A DNA stretch of 64,000 bases from DATMAM01 sp035559995 (GCA_035559995.1 DATMAM010000036.1:43237-107236); one strand, 5' to 3'. Positions 1-8,773 are shown, numbered from the stretch's first letter. Notes: generated by a model from the letters alone, not told the origin. Numbers and translations: made by a program.

Positions 1-1
1 C

Positions 2-133
2 ATGGAGATCGCGCGCCGCGCCCACCGCGACCCAGTAACGGCGAAACCACTCGCCCGCCGGAGTTCCGGGACCGATATGCGGGATGTCCGCCAGGGTAAC
101 TTTCTTGCTTTTCCGCTTGCCGCCCGGTTTCAC
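2..133 (-). CDS. N-terminus of a Rieske/phthalate-type aromatic ring-hydroxylating oxygenase alpha subunit (partial)
   Basis: The reading frame starts at a GTG at 133-131 and runs off the left edge after 44 codons. A GAGG lies about 11 bases upstream of the GTG. The visible protein begins VKPGGKRKSKKV and continues into TLADIPHIGPGTPAGEWFRR then YWVAV. A short N-terminus with 'GPGTP-GE-xRRYW' is typical of phthalate dioxygenase-like alpha subunits, just ahead of their Rieske [2Fe-2S] domain, which is not in the window. Known members hydroxylate or O-demethylate aromatic compounds using electrons from a reductase partner. It is oriented like the binding-protein gene downstream at 221-1354, so it may be co-transcribed with it. 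Only the leader is seen, so the family call is moderate and the substrate is unknown. Confidence 0.55.
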   Translation of the reverse strand, partial: MKPGGKRKSKKVTLADIPHIGPGTPAGEWFRRYWVAVGAARDLH

Positions 134-155
134 AGTGGGTGACGCCTCAGAGGCC

Positions 156-212
156 CAATTTGAAATTTGAGATCCGCCATGATCTGCCATTTGCAATTCC
201 GAGCGTAGCGAG
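156..212 (+). repeat. Dispersed intergenic element with ATTTGCAAT tail
   Basis: A 57-base AT-richer stretch made of TTTGAAATTTGAGAT-like runs ends in ATTTGCAATTCCGAGCG followed by TAGCGAG. The same tail occurs inverted at 53160-53213 in front of thpR. It sits between the oxygenase start and the end of the solute-binding protein gene and does not look coding. Confidence 0.6.
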
Positions 213-220
213 GTCTGGCC

Positions 221-1354
221 CTAGCGCTTGCCTGCCTGCGCCAGCGCTTTCTCGACGATGTCGTAGATCGGCGTCATATCGATATACTCCGGTTTGTCCA
301 CCAGCAGGTACTTGACCCCCTCGACGCGCCGCACCTCGCTGCGCACCGCATCCTTCGGGATATCGACGCGCAGCGATTCCTCGGAGTTGTTCGGCGTGTT
401 GACCGTGCGCTGGAAGGTGATCTGCCCTTCGCGCGACAGCAGCCAGTTGACAAACACGCGCGCGGCGTTTGGATGCGGCGCCTGGCTCGGCAGAGCAATC
501 GACCCCATGTTGCCCGCGGAGATGGTACGGCTTTCTTTCCACCGCGCGGTGCGAAACTGATCGACAGGCAGTCCTTGCGACTTTGCCCGCAGGATCTCGG
601 AGCAGAAAAAGCAGATGGCGAATTTGCCGTGCGCGAGCCAATCCGTCGCCTGGCGAATTTCGCGCGTCAGGGTCACGTCCATCTCGCCGTACAGCCGCCG
701 GATGAACTCGGCACCCAGTTCCGGCGTATGGTAAAACATCCTCAGCCCGATCCGCTGGCTGCCGGAGATTTTCGGATCGCGCGATAGAATTTTCCCTTTC
801 CATTTAGGTTGGAGAAAATCCCAGTGGGAACGAATCTCTCCGGGATCCACGGATTTGGTGTGGTAAGAAATATACTCGGGGACGTTGCCGACGTAGACGA
901 AGATATACCGCCCTTCAGGGTCGATGTAATGATGCTGGCCGAGCCACCATTTCGACTCATCGACCACCTCGGGAAGGATGAGCGCGTCGCGGACGCTGTC
1001 CAAGATTTTAGCGCGATAGAAAACCTCATACGCCGTGGTTGTTCCGGCGATGTGCACGTCGACCAGATACTTGCCCGCGCGCCGCTCGGCCATGACACGC
1101 GGCGCCAGCGTATTGCCCCGGCCCGGGGTCGTAATGACCTGGATCTCGGGAAATTTTTTTTGAAACGCCTCCGCCACCGCGCCGAGCTCGCCTTCCCCTT
1201 GAAACATGTAGAGCGACAGCTTTCCTTCTTTTTTCGCCGCCTGCACCGTGCGCTCCCACTCGGCTTGCCAGCTCGGTTGCGCGTCGGCGGCACAAGCGAT
1301 GCTCGCCGGCAAGGCGAAAAAGGAAAGAATCAAGATCGAAGCGATAAAGGTCAT
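221..1354 (-). CDS. ABC-type Fe(III)-family extracellular solute-binding protein (orphan)
   Basis: The product is 377 residues. The ATG at 1354-1352 is chosen because GGAGG stands 8 bases upstream and it is followed directly by a signal peptide (MTFIASILILSFFALPASIA, cleavage near residue 22); the open frame extends further upstream without signal-like sequence. The mature start, 'EWERTVQAAKKEGKLSLYMF', is typical of family 1/6 periplasmic binding proteins related to FbpA/AfuA, which capture ferric iron, phosphonates or small organic ligands for ABC importers. No permease or ATPase gene is adjacent, so it probably works with a transporter encoded elsewhere, or serves the oxygenase gene next to it. 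The residues that would define the ligand cannot be assigned from sequence alone. Confidence 0.85.
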   Translation of the reverse strand: MTFIASILILSFFALPASIACAADAQPSWQAEWERTVQAAKKEGKLSLYMFQGEGELGAVAEAFQKKFPEIQVITTPGRGNTLAPRVMAERRAGKYLVDVHIAGTTTAYEVFYRAKILDSVRDALILPEVVDESKWWLGQHHYIDPEGRYIFVYVGNVPEYISYHTKSVDPGEIRSHWDFLQPKWKGKILSRDPKISGSQRIGLRMFYHTPELGAEFIRRLYGEMDVTLTREIRQATDWLAHGKFAICFFCSEILRAKSQGLPVDQFRTARWKESRTISAGNMGSIALPSQAPHPNAARVFVNWLLSREGQITFQRTVNTPNNSEESLRVDIPKDAVRSEVRRVEGVKYLLVDKPEYIDMTPIYDIVEKALAQAGKR

Positions 1355-1906
1355 GGCGTAACCTCCGGGTCTCGCGCAAGCGACCCTCGAGCCGAGCCCA
1401 AAAATCTCGTTTTTCTTTTCGGTTCTCGACCGGCGCTCGCCGTTGGCTCGGGCGGCCCGGCGCTCCCGGGCAAGCTGAGCGCAAACGCGCCGAGGCCAGA
1501 AGACTGGCGACAAAACGACCTCGGATCCGCGGCCAGACCCAACCATACCACCTGAACGCGGGGTTGGCGAGCCGCGCGCGGCGCGATCCAACCAACCCCG
1601 CGAGCGATGTCGGATCGCGCTCAGGTCCTTGCTCAGCGGCAATACCAGGCGCGCCGCGCAAAGCACCTGCAATAGCCGTTGCGTGCTGTTATAGTGAGCG
1701 GGCCATGCGGATTGGGCCTAGCTTAGCTAAGCTAGTCAAGTCGTGGGGCGTGTGAGCGAGCTCAATATCCCGCGACATAGTTGGACCGTCCTGTTCTGCG
1801 CGCGACCGGACGACGCAACCGGCGTCCGTGCGGCGCGAGAGCTCAGGCGGGCCGGGTGGCGGCGGGCCCGCCACGCGCGTTCGGCGCGCTAAACGCGGCG
1901 CGAATC
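1355..1906. other. Intergenic region without a gene, holding an 18-bp palindrome
   Basis: These 552 bases lie upstream of the binding protein gene and downstream of ndh. Open frames here lack coding character. The only clear structure is the perfect palindrome at 1718-1735; otherwise the stretch is GC-rich with short inverted repeats. Confidence 0.6.
1718..1735. promoter_or_regulatory. Perfect 18-bp palindrome, possible operator
   Basis: CTAGCTTAGCTAAGCTAG reads the same on both strands. It is an AT-richer island in GC-rich surroundings, about 365 bases upstream of the binding protein gene on the minus strand. Perfect symmetry of this size suits a dimeric repressor site, but no regulator gene is beside it. 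Confidence 0.35.
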
Positions 1907-3325
1907 TCAGAGGCGCGAATTTGGCTCAGCGCGGTCGGGACCGGGACGCGCGCCGTGCTCGGCAGCGATTTCTTTGCTGAAATCGAAGTCGGTCGTCGAG
2001 GGACCGGTGATCAGCCGAGCCCCGCGATTGAACGTCAGGTCCTCGATTGCCCATTGGACGAAGACCAGGAGGCGATTTTGAAACTGGACGAGATACATCA
2101 GGTGGACCAGCGCCCAAACGATCCACGCCAGGAACCCGGAGATATGAAAGCCGAAGATGTTCGCCACCGCCGCCCATCGCCCGATGACGGCGAGCATCCC
2201 TTTATCGAGATATTTGAAAGGAGCTATTTCGGTTGCGCCGTGCAATTTCTGGACGATCGCTTTTGCCGCGTACGTCCCTTGCTGCATCGCCACCGGAGCT
2301 AAACCCGGAAGCGGTTTGCCGTCCGCGCCGAGCGCGAGCGCGAGGTCGCCGACGACGTAGATGTCCGGATAGCCGGGCACCGTGAGGTCGGGATTGACCT
2401 TGATCCGGCCGCCCCTGTCGGTCTCGGCGCTGGTACGCTTCGCCAAGGTCCTCCCGAACGCGCAAACGGTGACGCCCCCAGCCCAGATCACCGTTTTGGC
2501 GTTCAAGCGGCGCCTGTCGTCGCCCGCCGCGATGGTTACGCCTTCTCGGTCGATCTCCTCGACCATGACGCCGGTCTCGATTCCCACGCCCAGCTTTGCC
2601 AGGGAGCGCGCCGCCTTCTCCGCCAGATCCTCCGGGAAAGTCGGAAGAATGCGCGGCGCTCCGTCGAGCAGAACGATTTCGGCCTCTTCGGGCCGTATCG
2701 AGCGAAAATCATTTCTGAGCGTCTGGCGCGCGATCTCGCCGATGGCGCCGGCGAGCTCGACGCCCGTAGCGCCGGCGCCGACAATGACGAAGGTCAGCCA
2801 GGCACGCCGCCGCTGCGGGTCCGAGATCCGCTCGGCAACTTCAAAAGCATAAAGGATCTTGTGCCGGATGTTCGTCGCCTCCTCGATGCTTTTCATCCCG
2901 GGCGCCCATTCGCGCCATCCATCCCGGCCGTAATAAAAGGTCTGCGAGCCCGCGGCGACGATGAGCGAGTCGTACTCGAAGCTCGCGCCGTCGGCGAGCA
3001 TGACGCGCTTGGCACGCGGATCGACATCGGCGACCTCGCCCAATAGGACGCGTGTGTTTTTCTGCCGGCTAAACACGCTGCGCAGGGGAGCGGAGATTTC
3101 GCCCGGCGAGAGCGATCCGGTCGCGACCTGGTAGAGAAGCGGCTGAAAGAGGTGATAATTGCGCCGGTCGATCAGCGTCACCTCGACGGGCGCCGATCTC
3201 AACGCCCGCGCCGCGCGGAGCCCGCCGAACCCGCCGCCGACGATGACGACGCGCCAGGGTTTGCGCTGAGCGTCCTCGCCGTTCGGGCTTCGCGCCGTCA
3301 AATTCGTGTCGTTCGCGCCAGCCAT
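1907..3325 (-). CDS. ndh: Type II NADH dehydrogenase (NDH-2), FAD-dependent
   Basis: The product is 472 residues, usual for NDH-2. It oxidises NADH and passes electrons to quinone without pumping protons, at the inner face of the cytoplasmic membrane. A first Rossmann motif, VVIVGGGFGGLRAARAL (about residues 26-42), binds FAD; a second, FVIVGAGATGVELAGAI (about 178-194), binds NADH; 'YVVGDLALAL' near 327 is the second FAD motif. The segment 'RNYHLFQPLLYQVATGSLSP' is typical of NDH-2. The C-terminal part is hydrophobic and amphipathic (GFLAWIVWALVHLMYLVQF), matching the membrane-anchoring tail of the family. The gene follows pgi on the same strand but 160 bases away, with a hairpin element between them, so it may have its own promoter. 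No clear Shine-Dalgarno site stands before the ATG. Confidence 0.92.
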   Translation of the reverse strand: MAGANDTNLTARSPNGEDAQRKPWRVVIVGGGFGGLRAARALRSAPVEVTLIDRRNYHLFQPLLYQVATGSLSPGEISAPLRSVFSRQKNTRVLLGEVADVDPRAKRVMLADGASFEYDSLIVAAGSQTFYYGRDGWREWAPGMKSIEEATNIRHKILYAFEVAERISDPQRRRAWLTFVIVGAGATGVELAGAIGEIARQTLRNDFRSIRPEEAEIVLLDGAPRILPTFPEDLAEKAARSLAKLGVGIETGVMVEEIDREGVTIAAGDDRRRLNAKTVIWAGGVTVCAFGRTLAKRTSAETDRGGRIKVNPDLTVPGYPDIYVVGDLALALGADGKPLPGLAPVAMQQGTYAAKAIVQKLHGATEIAPFKYLDKGMLAVIGRWAAVANIFGFHISGFLAWIVWALVHLMYLVQFQNRLLVFVQWAIEDLTFNRGARLITGPSTTDFDFSKEIAAEHGARPGPDRAEPNSRL

Positions 3326-3411
3326 GCTTTGAGCGCGGTCTCCCCTAACTAAGACTGTAAAATACCGCCACGCAACGAGCCACGCGGCGGCACGGGCGCG
3401 CCGCTAAAAAG

Positions 3412-3444
3412 GGGTCAGGTACCGTTCGGCAAAGTACCCGACCC
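3412..3444. repeat. REP-like hairpin element
   Basis: GGGTCAGGTAC and GTACCCGACCC form an 11-pair stem with one mismatch around the loop CGTTCGGCAAA. It is preceded by AAAAAGG and lies between pgi and ndh. The sequence ACCGTTCGG recurs beside another hairpin upstream of uvrA (33073-33111), suggesting a repeat family. Confidence 0.5.
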
Positions 3445-3483
3445 GTTGCGGCCGGTTGGGGTTTTGCGCCAGCGCTTGAGATT

Positions 3484-5127
3484 TTATCGCGTCTTTCTGA
3501 ATTTTCGGTGGCGCCGGATGAGCCGATTCGTGGAGCTGTCGTGGCCGAGAGCCGGCTCGCTCTCGCTTTCGAGCTCCGCGACAATGCGCTCCGCGAGGAC
3601 TTTTCCGAGCTCGACTCCCCACTGATCGAAAGAATCGATGTTCCAGATAACTCCCTGAGTGAAAACGCTGTGCTCGTAGAGAGCGACGAGCTTGCCGAGG
3701 GTCGCGGGCGTAAGCCGTTCGGCGAGAAGTATGTTCGACGGCCGGTTGCCCGGGAAAACGCGATGGGGCACGAGCCGGTCCGGCGTGCCCTCGGCTTTTA
3801 CCTCCTCGGCGGTTTTCCCGAAGGCCAAGGCCTCCGCCTGAGCGAAGACATTGGCGAGGAGCGTGTCGTGGTGGCGCCCGAGGGGGTTGAGCGTGTGATG
3901 AAACGCGATGAAATCGCACGGCACGAGCCTGGTTCCCTGATGGATCAGCTGATAGAACGAATGCTGGCCGTTGGTTCCCGGCTCGCCCCAATAGATCGGG
4001 CCGGTGTCATAGGTGACTTTCATGCCGTCGAGCGTGACCTGCTTGCCGTTGCTCTCCATCGCCAGTTGCTGGAGATAGGCCGGGAATCGCTTCAGGTACT
4101 GCTCGTACGGCAACACGGCGACCGTCTGGGCGCCGAAGAAGTTGTTGTACCAAACGGTCAACAGCCCCATGAGCACCGGCAGGTTGCGCTCGAATGGCGC
4201 CGTGCGAAAGTGCTCGTCCATCTGGTGAAAACCGTCGAGCATCGCGCGGAAGTTATCCGGGCCGATCGCGATCATCGTCGAAAGGCCGATGGCGGAATCC
4301 ATCGAGTAGCGCCCGCCGACCCAGTCCCAGAAGCCGAACATGTTGCCCGTGTCGATGCCGAACTTCGCGACCTCGGCCGCGTTGGTCGATACCGCGACAA
4401 AGTGCTTGGCGACGGACCTTTCATCGCCGTGGAAGCCCGCCAGCGACCATGCGCGCGCGGCGCGGGCGTTCATCATGGTTTCGAGCGTCGTGAAGGTCTT
4501 TGACGAGATGATGAAGAGAGTTTCCGCCGGATCGAGGTCCCGAACGGCCTCGGCGAAATCGGTACCGTCGACGTTGGAAACAAAACGAAACGTCAGCGCG
4601 CGCTCGCTGTAGTGCTTGAGCGCCTCGTAGGCCATGACCGGCCCGAGGTCGGAGCCGCCGATGCCGATGTTGACGACGTTGCGCATCCGCTTGCCGCTGT
4701 GCCCTTTCCATTCTCCGGCCCGGACGCGATTCGCAAAGTCGGTCATCCTGTCGAGGACGGCATGGACGCCGGGCACCACATCCGCGCCGTCGACGACGAT
4801 CGACGCTCCTTTGGGCGCGCGCAGCGCCACGTGCAAGGCCGCGCGGTTCTCCGTGACGTTGATCTTCTCGCCCCGGAACATGGCGTCGATGCGTTCGCGC
4901 AGTCGAGATTCATCCGCGAGCCGCAAAAGAAGCTCGAGGGTCTCGTCGGTGATGCGGTTCTTCGAGTAATCGAGATAGAAACCGACGGCCTCGGCGGTCA
5001 TGCGCTCGGCGCGCTTCGGGTCCTGCGCGAACAGCGCGCGCAGGTGCAGCCCGCGAATCGTTTGATAGTGAGCGGCGAGGGCCTTCCATGACTGACGTTC
5101 CGTCAGGGGTTTTATGCCGGCGTCCAT
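3484..5127 (-). CDS. pgi: Glucose-6-phosphate isomerase
   Basis: The product is 547 residues, the usual length for the long bacterial form. It interconverts glucose 6-phosphate and fructose 6-phosphate in glycolysis and gluconeogenesis in the cytoplasm. Seen in order: 'VNIGIGGSDLGPVMAYEAL' in the N-terminal SIS domain, 'SSKTFTTLETM' for phosphate binding, 'FGFWDWVGGRYS' and the family signature 'GEPGTNGQHSFYQLIHQG' containing the catalytic Glu and His, and near the C-terminus 'SFDQWGVELGKVLA' with the active Lys region. AAGGGG stands seven bases before the ATG. The gene is alone between dienelactone hydrolase and ndh, all on the minus strand but spaced too far apart to be a tight operon. Confidence 0.97.
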   Translation of the reverse strand: MDAGIKPLTERQSWKALAAHYQTIRGLHLRALFAQDPKRAERMTAEAVGFYLDYSKNRITDETLELLLRLADESRLRERIDAMFRGEKINVTENRAALHVALRAPKGASIVVDGADVVPGVHAVLDRMTDFANRVRAGEWKGHSGKRMRNVVNIGIGGSDLGPVMAYEALKHYSERALTFRFVSNVDGTDFAEAVRDLDPAETLFIISSKTFTTLETMMNARAARAWSLAGFHGDERSVAKHFVAVSTNAAEVAKFGIDTGNMFGFWDWVGGRYSMDSAIGLSTMIAIGPDNFRAMLDGFHQMDEHFRTAPFERNLPVLMGLLTVWYNNFFGAQTVAVLPYEQYLKRFPAYLQQLAMESNGKQVTLDGMKVTYDTGPIYWGEPGTNGQHSFYQLIHQGTRLVPCDFIAFHHTLNPLGRHHDTLLANVFAQAEALAFGKTAEEVKAEGTPDRLVPHRVFPGNRPSNILLAERLTPATLGKLVALYEHSVFTQGVIWNIDSFDQWGVELGKVLAERIVAELESESEPALGHDSSTNRLIRRHRKFRKTR

Positions 5128-5382
5128 TTCCGACCCCTTTCATTGCGGTCCACTTGCAAGGGAACGCATTGCGGGCACGCTACGACCTGTTGACGGATGG
5201 CGTCACGCTCGCCCGGGAGCCACGTCGTCTTCGATGCCGGCGGGACCGCTTGACACCACGTCAAGAATCGTTTGCCGTCATCGTTTGAAGCCATCGAACG
5301 ATTCTATAGCCGGGCGCGGCTGGGTGTGCGCCCTATCGTGCCGAGGCGGTGACGTTCGTTTCGGGCGCGGCGCGCGGAATTT

Positions 5383-5410
5383 CCGCGGGCGTATCGCGGT
5401 ACGCCCGCGG
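5383..5410 (-). terminator. Perfect 11-bp hairpin downstream of the dienelactone hydrolase gene
   Basis: CCGCGGGCGTA and TACGCCCGCGG pair perfectly around TCGCGG, starting 8 bases after the hydrolase stop codon. There is no following U run on the minus strand, so it may be a Rho-assisted terminator or an RNA-stabilising hairpin rather than an intrinsic terminator. Confidence 0.4.
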
Positions 5411-5417
5411 ATGCCGT

Positions 5418-6092
5418 CTAGCGCAAGTATTTGGCAAAGAAATCGGTGGTGCGCTGCCAGGCCAATTTGGCGGCCTCGGCATCGTAGGTGTTGATCAGGT
5501 TGGCTTCGTTGCCGAAGCCGTGGTTTGCGTCGTACCAGTAGCTCTCGAAATTGACCTTGCCTTCGCGCAGCTTGGCTTCCAGAGCGCGCGCCTGCTCCGG
5601 CGTGAAGAACTGGTCCTTGGACGCGAAATGAAATTGGACAGGGATCGAGATCGTTCTGACGTCGGCCGCCCCTTCCGGCGGGAAGCCGTACCAGGATGAG
5701 GCGGCGTCCAGTTCCTTTACAAAAACAGCCGAAAGCACGGTCAGCGCTCCTCCCATGCAGAAGCCGACCACACCGGCCTTGGGGCTGGTCTTTTTGAGCT
5801 CCTGAACGGCGCCGCGAATGTCCTGCGTCGCGGCGTCGGCGAAGTCGAGCTGCGTCATCAGGTGATTCGCTTCTTGGACCTCCACGGTCACCTTGCCGCG
5901 ATACAGATCCGGCACCAGGGCGCGATAGCCGAGATCCGCCAACCGGTTGGCAACGCCTTTGATTTGATCGTTGAGGCCCCACCATTCCTGGATGACCACC
6001 ACGCCGGGAGCGCGATCGCCCGCGGCAGGCTCGGCGTAATATCCGGAGCAATCTTTCCCGTCCGGTCGCTTAAAAGAGATCATTTCGCCCAT
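5418..6092 (-). CDS. Dienelactone hydrolase family protein
   Basis: The product is 224 residues, close to the roughly 236 of ClcD/DLH enzymes. The family hydrolyses dienelactones to maleylacetate in chloroaromatic breakdown, and has many relatives of unknown substrate; all are cytoplasmic alpha/beta hydrolases with a Cys-Asp-His triad. The nucleophile elbow GFCMGGALTVLSA carries Cys, 'VVIQEWWGLNDQIKGVANRL' holds the conserved Glu that primes it, and 'YDANHGFGNEAN' holds the His. GGAGG stands 7 bases before the ATG. There is no signal peptide. The neighbours (pgi upstream, ABC ATPase downstream of a 240-base gap) do not fix the substrate. Confidence 0.88.
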   Translation of the reverse strand: MGEMISFKRPDGKDCSGYYAEPAAGDRAPGVVVIQEWWGLNDQIKGVANRLADLGYRALVPDLYRGKVTVEVQEANHLMTQLDFADAATQDIRGAVQELKKTSPKAGVVGFCMGGALTVLSAVFVKELDAASSWYGFPPEGAADVRTISIPVQFHFASKDQFFTPEQARALEAKLREGKVNFESYWYDANHGFGNEANLINTYDAEAAKLAWQRTTDFFAKYLR

Positions 6093-6335
6093 GACAGTCC
6101 TCCTCGTTTATTTTAGGGGCTGGGTTTTTCGCGAACTCACCGGCAAGTTAATCGAGCGCGATAGGGATGTCAACGCGGTCCGATGAATATCGTCTCGGTC
6201 GGCGCTTGCGTCGGGATCGCCATTTTTTTGCCGCCCTTGCTGCGGTACGCGCGGCCATCGTTGCGCCGGGCTCGGTGCACTCGCGGAGTTCTCGGCGCCA
6301 GATTGCGCCGAACGCGACGGCTCATCTTCTGGACT

Positions 6336-7445
6336 TTAGCCCTGCAGCGCAGTTGTAGGCGTAGGGACGACGACGCAGGCCTCGGGGGCGAAGATCAGAT
6401 GCACCTGCTGGCCTTCCGCAAGAAGGCTCCTCGGGTGGAGGCGCGCGCAGACTTTTTGCCCCTGAGCATCGACGACGCAATCCAGGGAATCGCCGCGGAA
6501 CACGATCTTTTCCAATTTTCCTTGGATCGCGTTTTCTTCCCGGTTGGGCGCGCCGGTGCTGACCGCGAAGTCCTCGGGCCGGACCGCGATCAGAACTTTT
6601 TCCCCGCGCTTGGCGCCGGCGGGAAGCAGGCAGCGGATGCGGCCCTGGCGCGCTTCGACCGTTCCCTTGCCGTTAGCGTCCGCTTCAAGAACCGATCCCT
6701 CGAAGAAGTTGACCTGGCCGATAAACTCGGCGACGAGCTTGGAAGCCGGGCGAAGGTAAAGATCTCGCGGCTTTGCCTCCTGGAGCAGCACTCCTTTTTG
6801 CATCACGGCGATGCGGTCGGACATCGCGAGCGCTTCGGACTGGTCATGCGTGACATAGACGGTCGTGATCCCCAAGCGGCGCACGAGCTCTTTGACCTCG
6901 AGCCGCAGCTCCTCGCGGAGTTTGGCGTCGAGGTTGCTAAGCGGCTCGTCGAGGAGCAGGACTTTGGGCCGCGACACCAACGCGCGCGCGAGCGCGACGC
7001 GCTGCTGCTGCCCGCCGCTGAGAAGGGGCGCCGGCCTTTGCGCGAGGTCTTCGATTTGCACGAGCGCGAGCGCCTCCATCACGCGTTCTTTGATTTCGGC
7101 TTTGGAAAATTTTGTCTTGCCGTGCTTGAGCGGAAAGCCGACGTTGTCGAACACGGTCAGGTGCGGCCAGATCGCGTAGGATTGAAAAACCATCCCGATG
7201 CCCCGGCCTTCCGGCGGGACGATGCCTCGCCCGGAAGCAACCGCGGTGTCGCCGATGAAAATTTCCCCCGAGGTGGGATCTTCGAGCCCGGCGATGCACC
7301 GGAGCGTGGTCGTTTTGCCGCAGCCGCTCGGGCCGAGCAGGGTATAAAATTCGCCCGCCTCGACGCGGAAGCTGATGCCGTTGACCGCGCCGACCTCTCC
7401 CTCGGCCGTGGGAAACCTCTTCGTGAGATTCTTGACCGTGATCAA
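6336..7445 (-). CDS. ABC transporter ATP-binding protein (PotA/FbpC type)
   Basis: The product is 369 residues. It powers the importer whose permease and binding protein lie upstream on the same strand. Walker A is GPSGCGKTTTLRCIAG (about residues 38-53), the Q-loop region holds 'VFQSYAIWPHL', the signature is LSGGQQQRVALARAL, and Walker B is LLLDEPLSNLDAKLR, followed by 'VYVTHDQSEALAMSDRIAVM'. About 110 further residues form a TOBE-type regulatory domain as in PotA, UgpC and FbpC. Translation begins at TTG (7445-7443) with AGGAG overlapping the stop of the preceding gene, which implies coupling. It is the last gene of the apparent six-gene unit at 13853-6336. Confidence 0.93.
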   Translation of the reverse strand: MITVKNLTKRFPTAEGEVGAVNGISFRVEAGEFYTLLGPSGCGKTTTLRCIAGLEDPTSGEIFIGDTAVASGRGIVPPEGRGIGMVFQSYAIWPHLTVFDNVGFPLKHGKTKFSKAEIKERVMEALALVQIEDLAQRPAPLLSGGQQQRVALARALVSRPKVLLLDEPLSNLDAKLREELRLEVKELVRRLGITTVYVTHDQSEALAMSDRIAVMQKGVLLQEAKPRDLYLRPASKLVAEFIGQVNFFEGSVLEADANGKGTVEARQGRIRCLLPAGAKRGEKVLIAVRPEDFAVSTGAPNREENAIQGKLEKIVFRGDSLDCVVDAQGQKVCARLHPRSLLAEGQQVHLIFAPEACVVVPTPTTALQG

Positions 7446-7454
7446 GCGGCGCTC

Positions 7455-8708
7455 CTAATCGGCCGTGGCGATCGGCTCGAGCGGCCGCTTTCCCAAGCGC
7501 ACCGCGCCCGTCTCGGTTACCAGAACCTGATCGCCGATCTGCACGGAGCGGTTCTTCGGCCCGGCGTCCCGCAGCCGGTCGCGCCGCATGGTAATCGCCG
7601 GCTTGATGTCGAAGGTCATGCCGGGGCGGATCACGATGTCGAGATCATGTTTCGTGATCGGTCCGACGCGCGGCCGCTGATTGCCGATGCCGCTCGAATG
7701 GATGATGACACCGCCGAGAGAATCCACGCCGAGCTCGTTGCCCGCCTCGGCGTAGCGCTTGATGAGATCTCCGGTCGTCGTCTTTCCCGGCCGGATAGCG
7801 TCCGCTACCGCGTGGAAAAGCTGAACGCTGACTTCCAGGGTTTTCTTGTAGTAGTCAAAGCCCGCCAATCCTTCGTTCCCGATAAAGAGCGAGTGGTTGA
7901 TTTGCGCCCGGTAGCCCTGGCAATTGGCGGCGATCTCCTCGCTCAGGATCTGCCCGGGCAGCACCGCATCGGAGGTCGGCGTTCCGAGCGTCGAGTTGCC
8001 GCCGCGGTCCAACGCCATGGAGAGGCGGGTCGGAAGTTCCCCGGTCGCGAGAAACAGGCTCAGGTAAGTCGGAAACCAGAGCTCGGCCTGGGTTTTGGCC
8101 GGCCGGCGCGCGGCTTCGATGAGCGTCTTTAGCGCCTCCTCGTTCACGGCGACGATCTTTTTGAGAATTTCGATCTCCTCCGCTCCCTTGATCATGCGCG
8201 CGCGGTGCACGGCGTCGGTGGCGACAAAGCGCGCGCGCGGCAGCGCGGCGCGCAGGCGATCGAAAGTGGTAAAAGGGATCAATCCCTCCGGATCGAAGCC
8301 GATGCCGGTGAGCTGGGTTACGCCCCAAGAGCCGGCTTCCAATCCGAGCTCCCGGATTGCGCCGATGAGCGACTCGGAAATGTTGGCCGCCGCGACGCGG
8401 TAATGCTCCGGCGCGAGCCAGTTCATCACGCTCGACCAGAAATCCTGCCCGCGGCGGTTTTCGACGATCGCGAGGGTCGGCTTTCTCGCGTCTTGGGGGA
8501 ACACGATCCAGCCTTTGCGCGTGCGGCCGCCGATCTGCGTCAGGTAGACGGCATCGGCATCGTCTTCGGTTCCGGGCGCGATCACGCCGTCGAGTCCTTC
8601 TTGCGCCATGAGCTGGCGCACCGCGGCCCAGCGGCGATCGCGCTCGGCGAGAGAAAACGACGGCCGCGGGATTTCTCTGGGGAGCCATGCGTCGGGGATG
8701 CCCACCAT
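7455..8708 (-). CDS. M24 'pita-bread' family protein, creatinase-like, metal ligands degenerate
   Basis: The product is 417 residues. The ATG at 8708-8706 is chosen for its GGAGG seven bases upstream; the open frame extends another 64 codons without support. An N-terminal creatinase-type domain (about 1-170) precedes the M24 catalytic fold. In metallopeptidases of this fold the ligands are Asp, Asp, His, Glu, Glu. Here the first Asp position reads SEEIAANCQGY (Glu), the second reads RAQINHS (Gln), the GHGIG motif reads SSGIG, and the first Glu position reads FDIKPAI (Lys); only the last Glu (VTETG) remains. Creatinase shows that the fold can hydrolyse C-N bonds without metal, so an amidino- or amidohydrolase is more likely than an aminopeptidase. 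It sits inside an ABC importer unit between permease and ATPase, so the imported compound is probably its substrate. Confidence 0.8.
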   Translation of the reverse strand: MVGIPDAWLPREIPRPSFSLAERDRRWAAVRQLMAQEGLDGVIAPGTEDDADAVYLTQIGGRTRKGWIVFPQDARKPTLAIVENRRGQDFWSSVMNWLAPEHYRVAAANISESLIGAIRELGLEAGSWGVTQLTGIGFDPEGLIPFTTFDRLRAALPRARFVATDAVHRARMIKGAEEIEILKKIVAVNEEALKTLIEAARRPAKTQAELWFPTYLSLFLATGELPTRLSMALDRGGNSTLGTPTSDAVLPGQILSEEIAANCQGYRAQINHSLFIGNEGLAGFDYYKKTLEVSVQLFHAVADAIRPGKTTTGDLIKRYAEAGNELGVDSLGGVIIHSSGIGNQRPRVGPITKHDLDIVIRPGMTFDIKPAITMRRDRLRDAGPKNRSVQIGDQVLVTETGAVRLGKRPLEPIATAD

Positions 8709-8773
8709 CGTTTGTCCTCCATTGTCCGGGCAGACCTCGGTGTCCGCCCATTCGGTGACGCCGTTAAAAGCTT

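Noticed and set aside
5112..5294. 60-codon frame upstream of pgi
   Set aside because: It overlaps the pgi start, has no ribosome site and no recognisable similarity.
6183..8132. Long plus-strand open frame (649 codons) opposite the ATPase and M24 genes
   Set aside because: It is antisense to well-supported genes, lacks any recognisable domain, and long antisense frames are common in GC-rich DNA.
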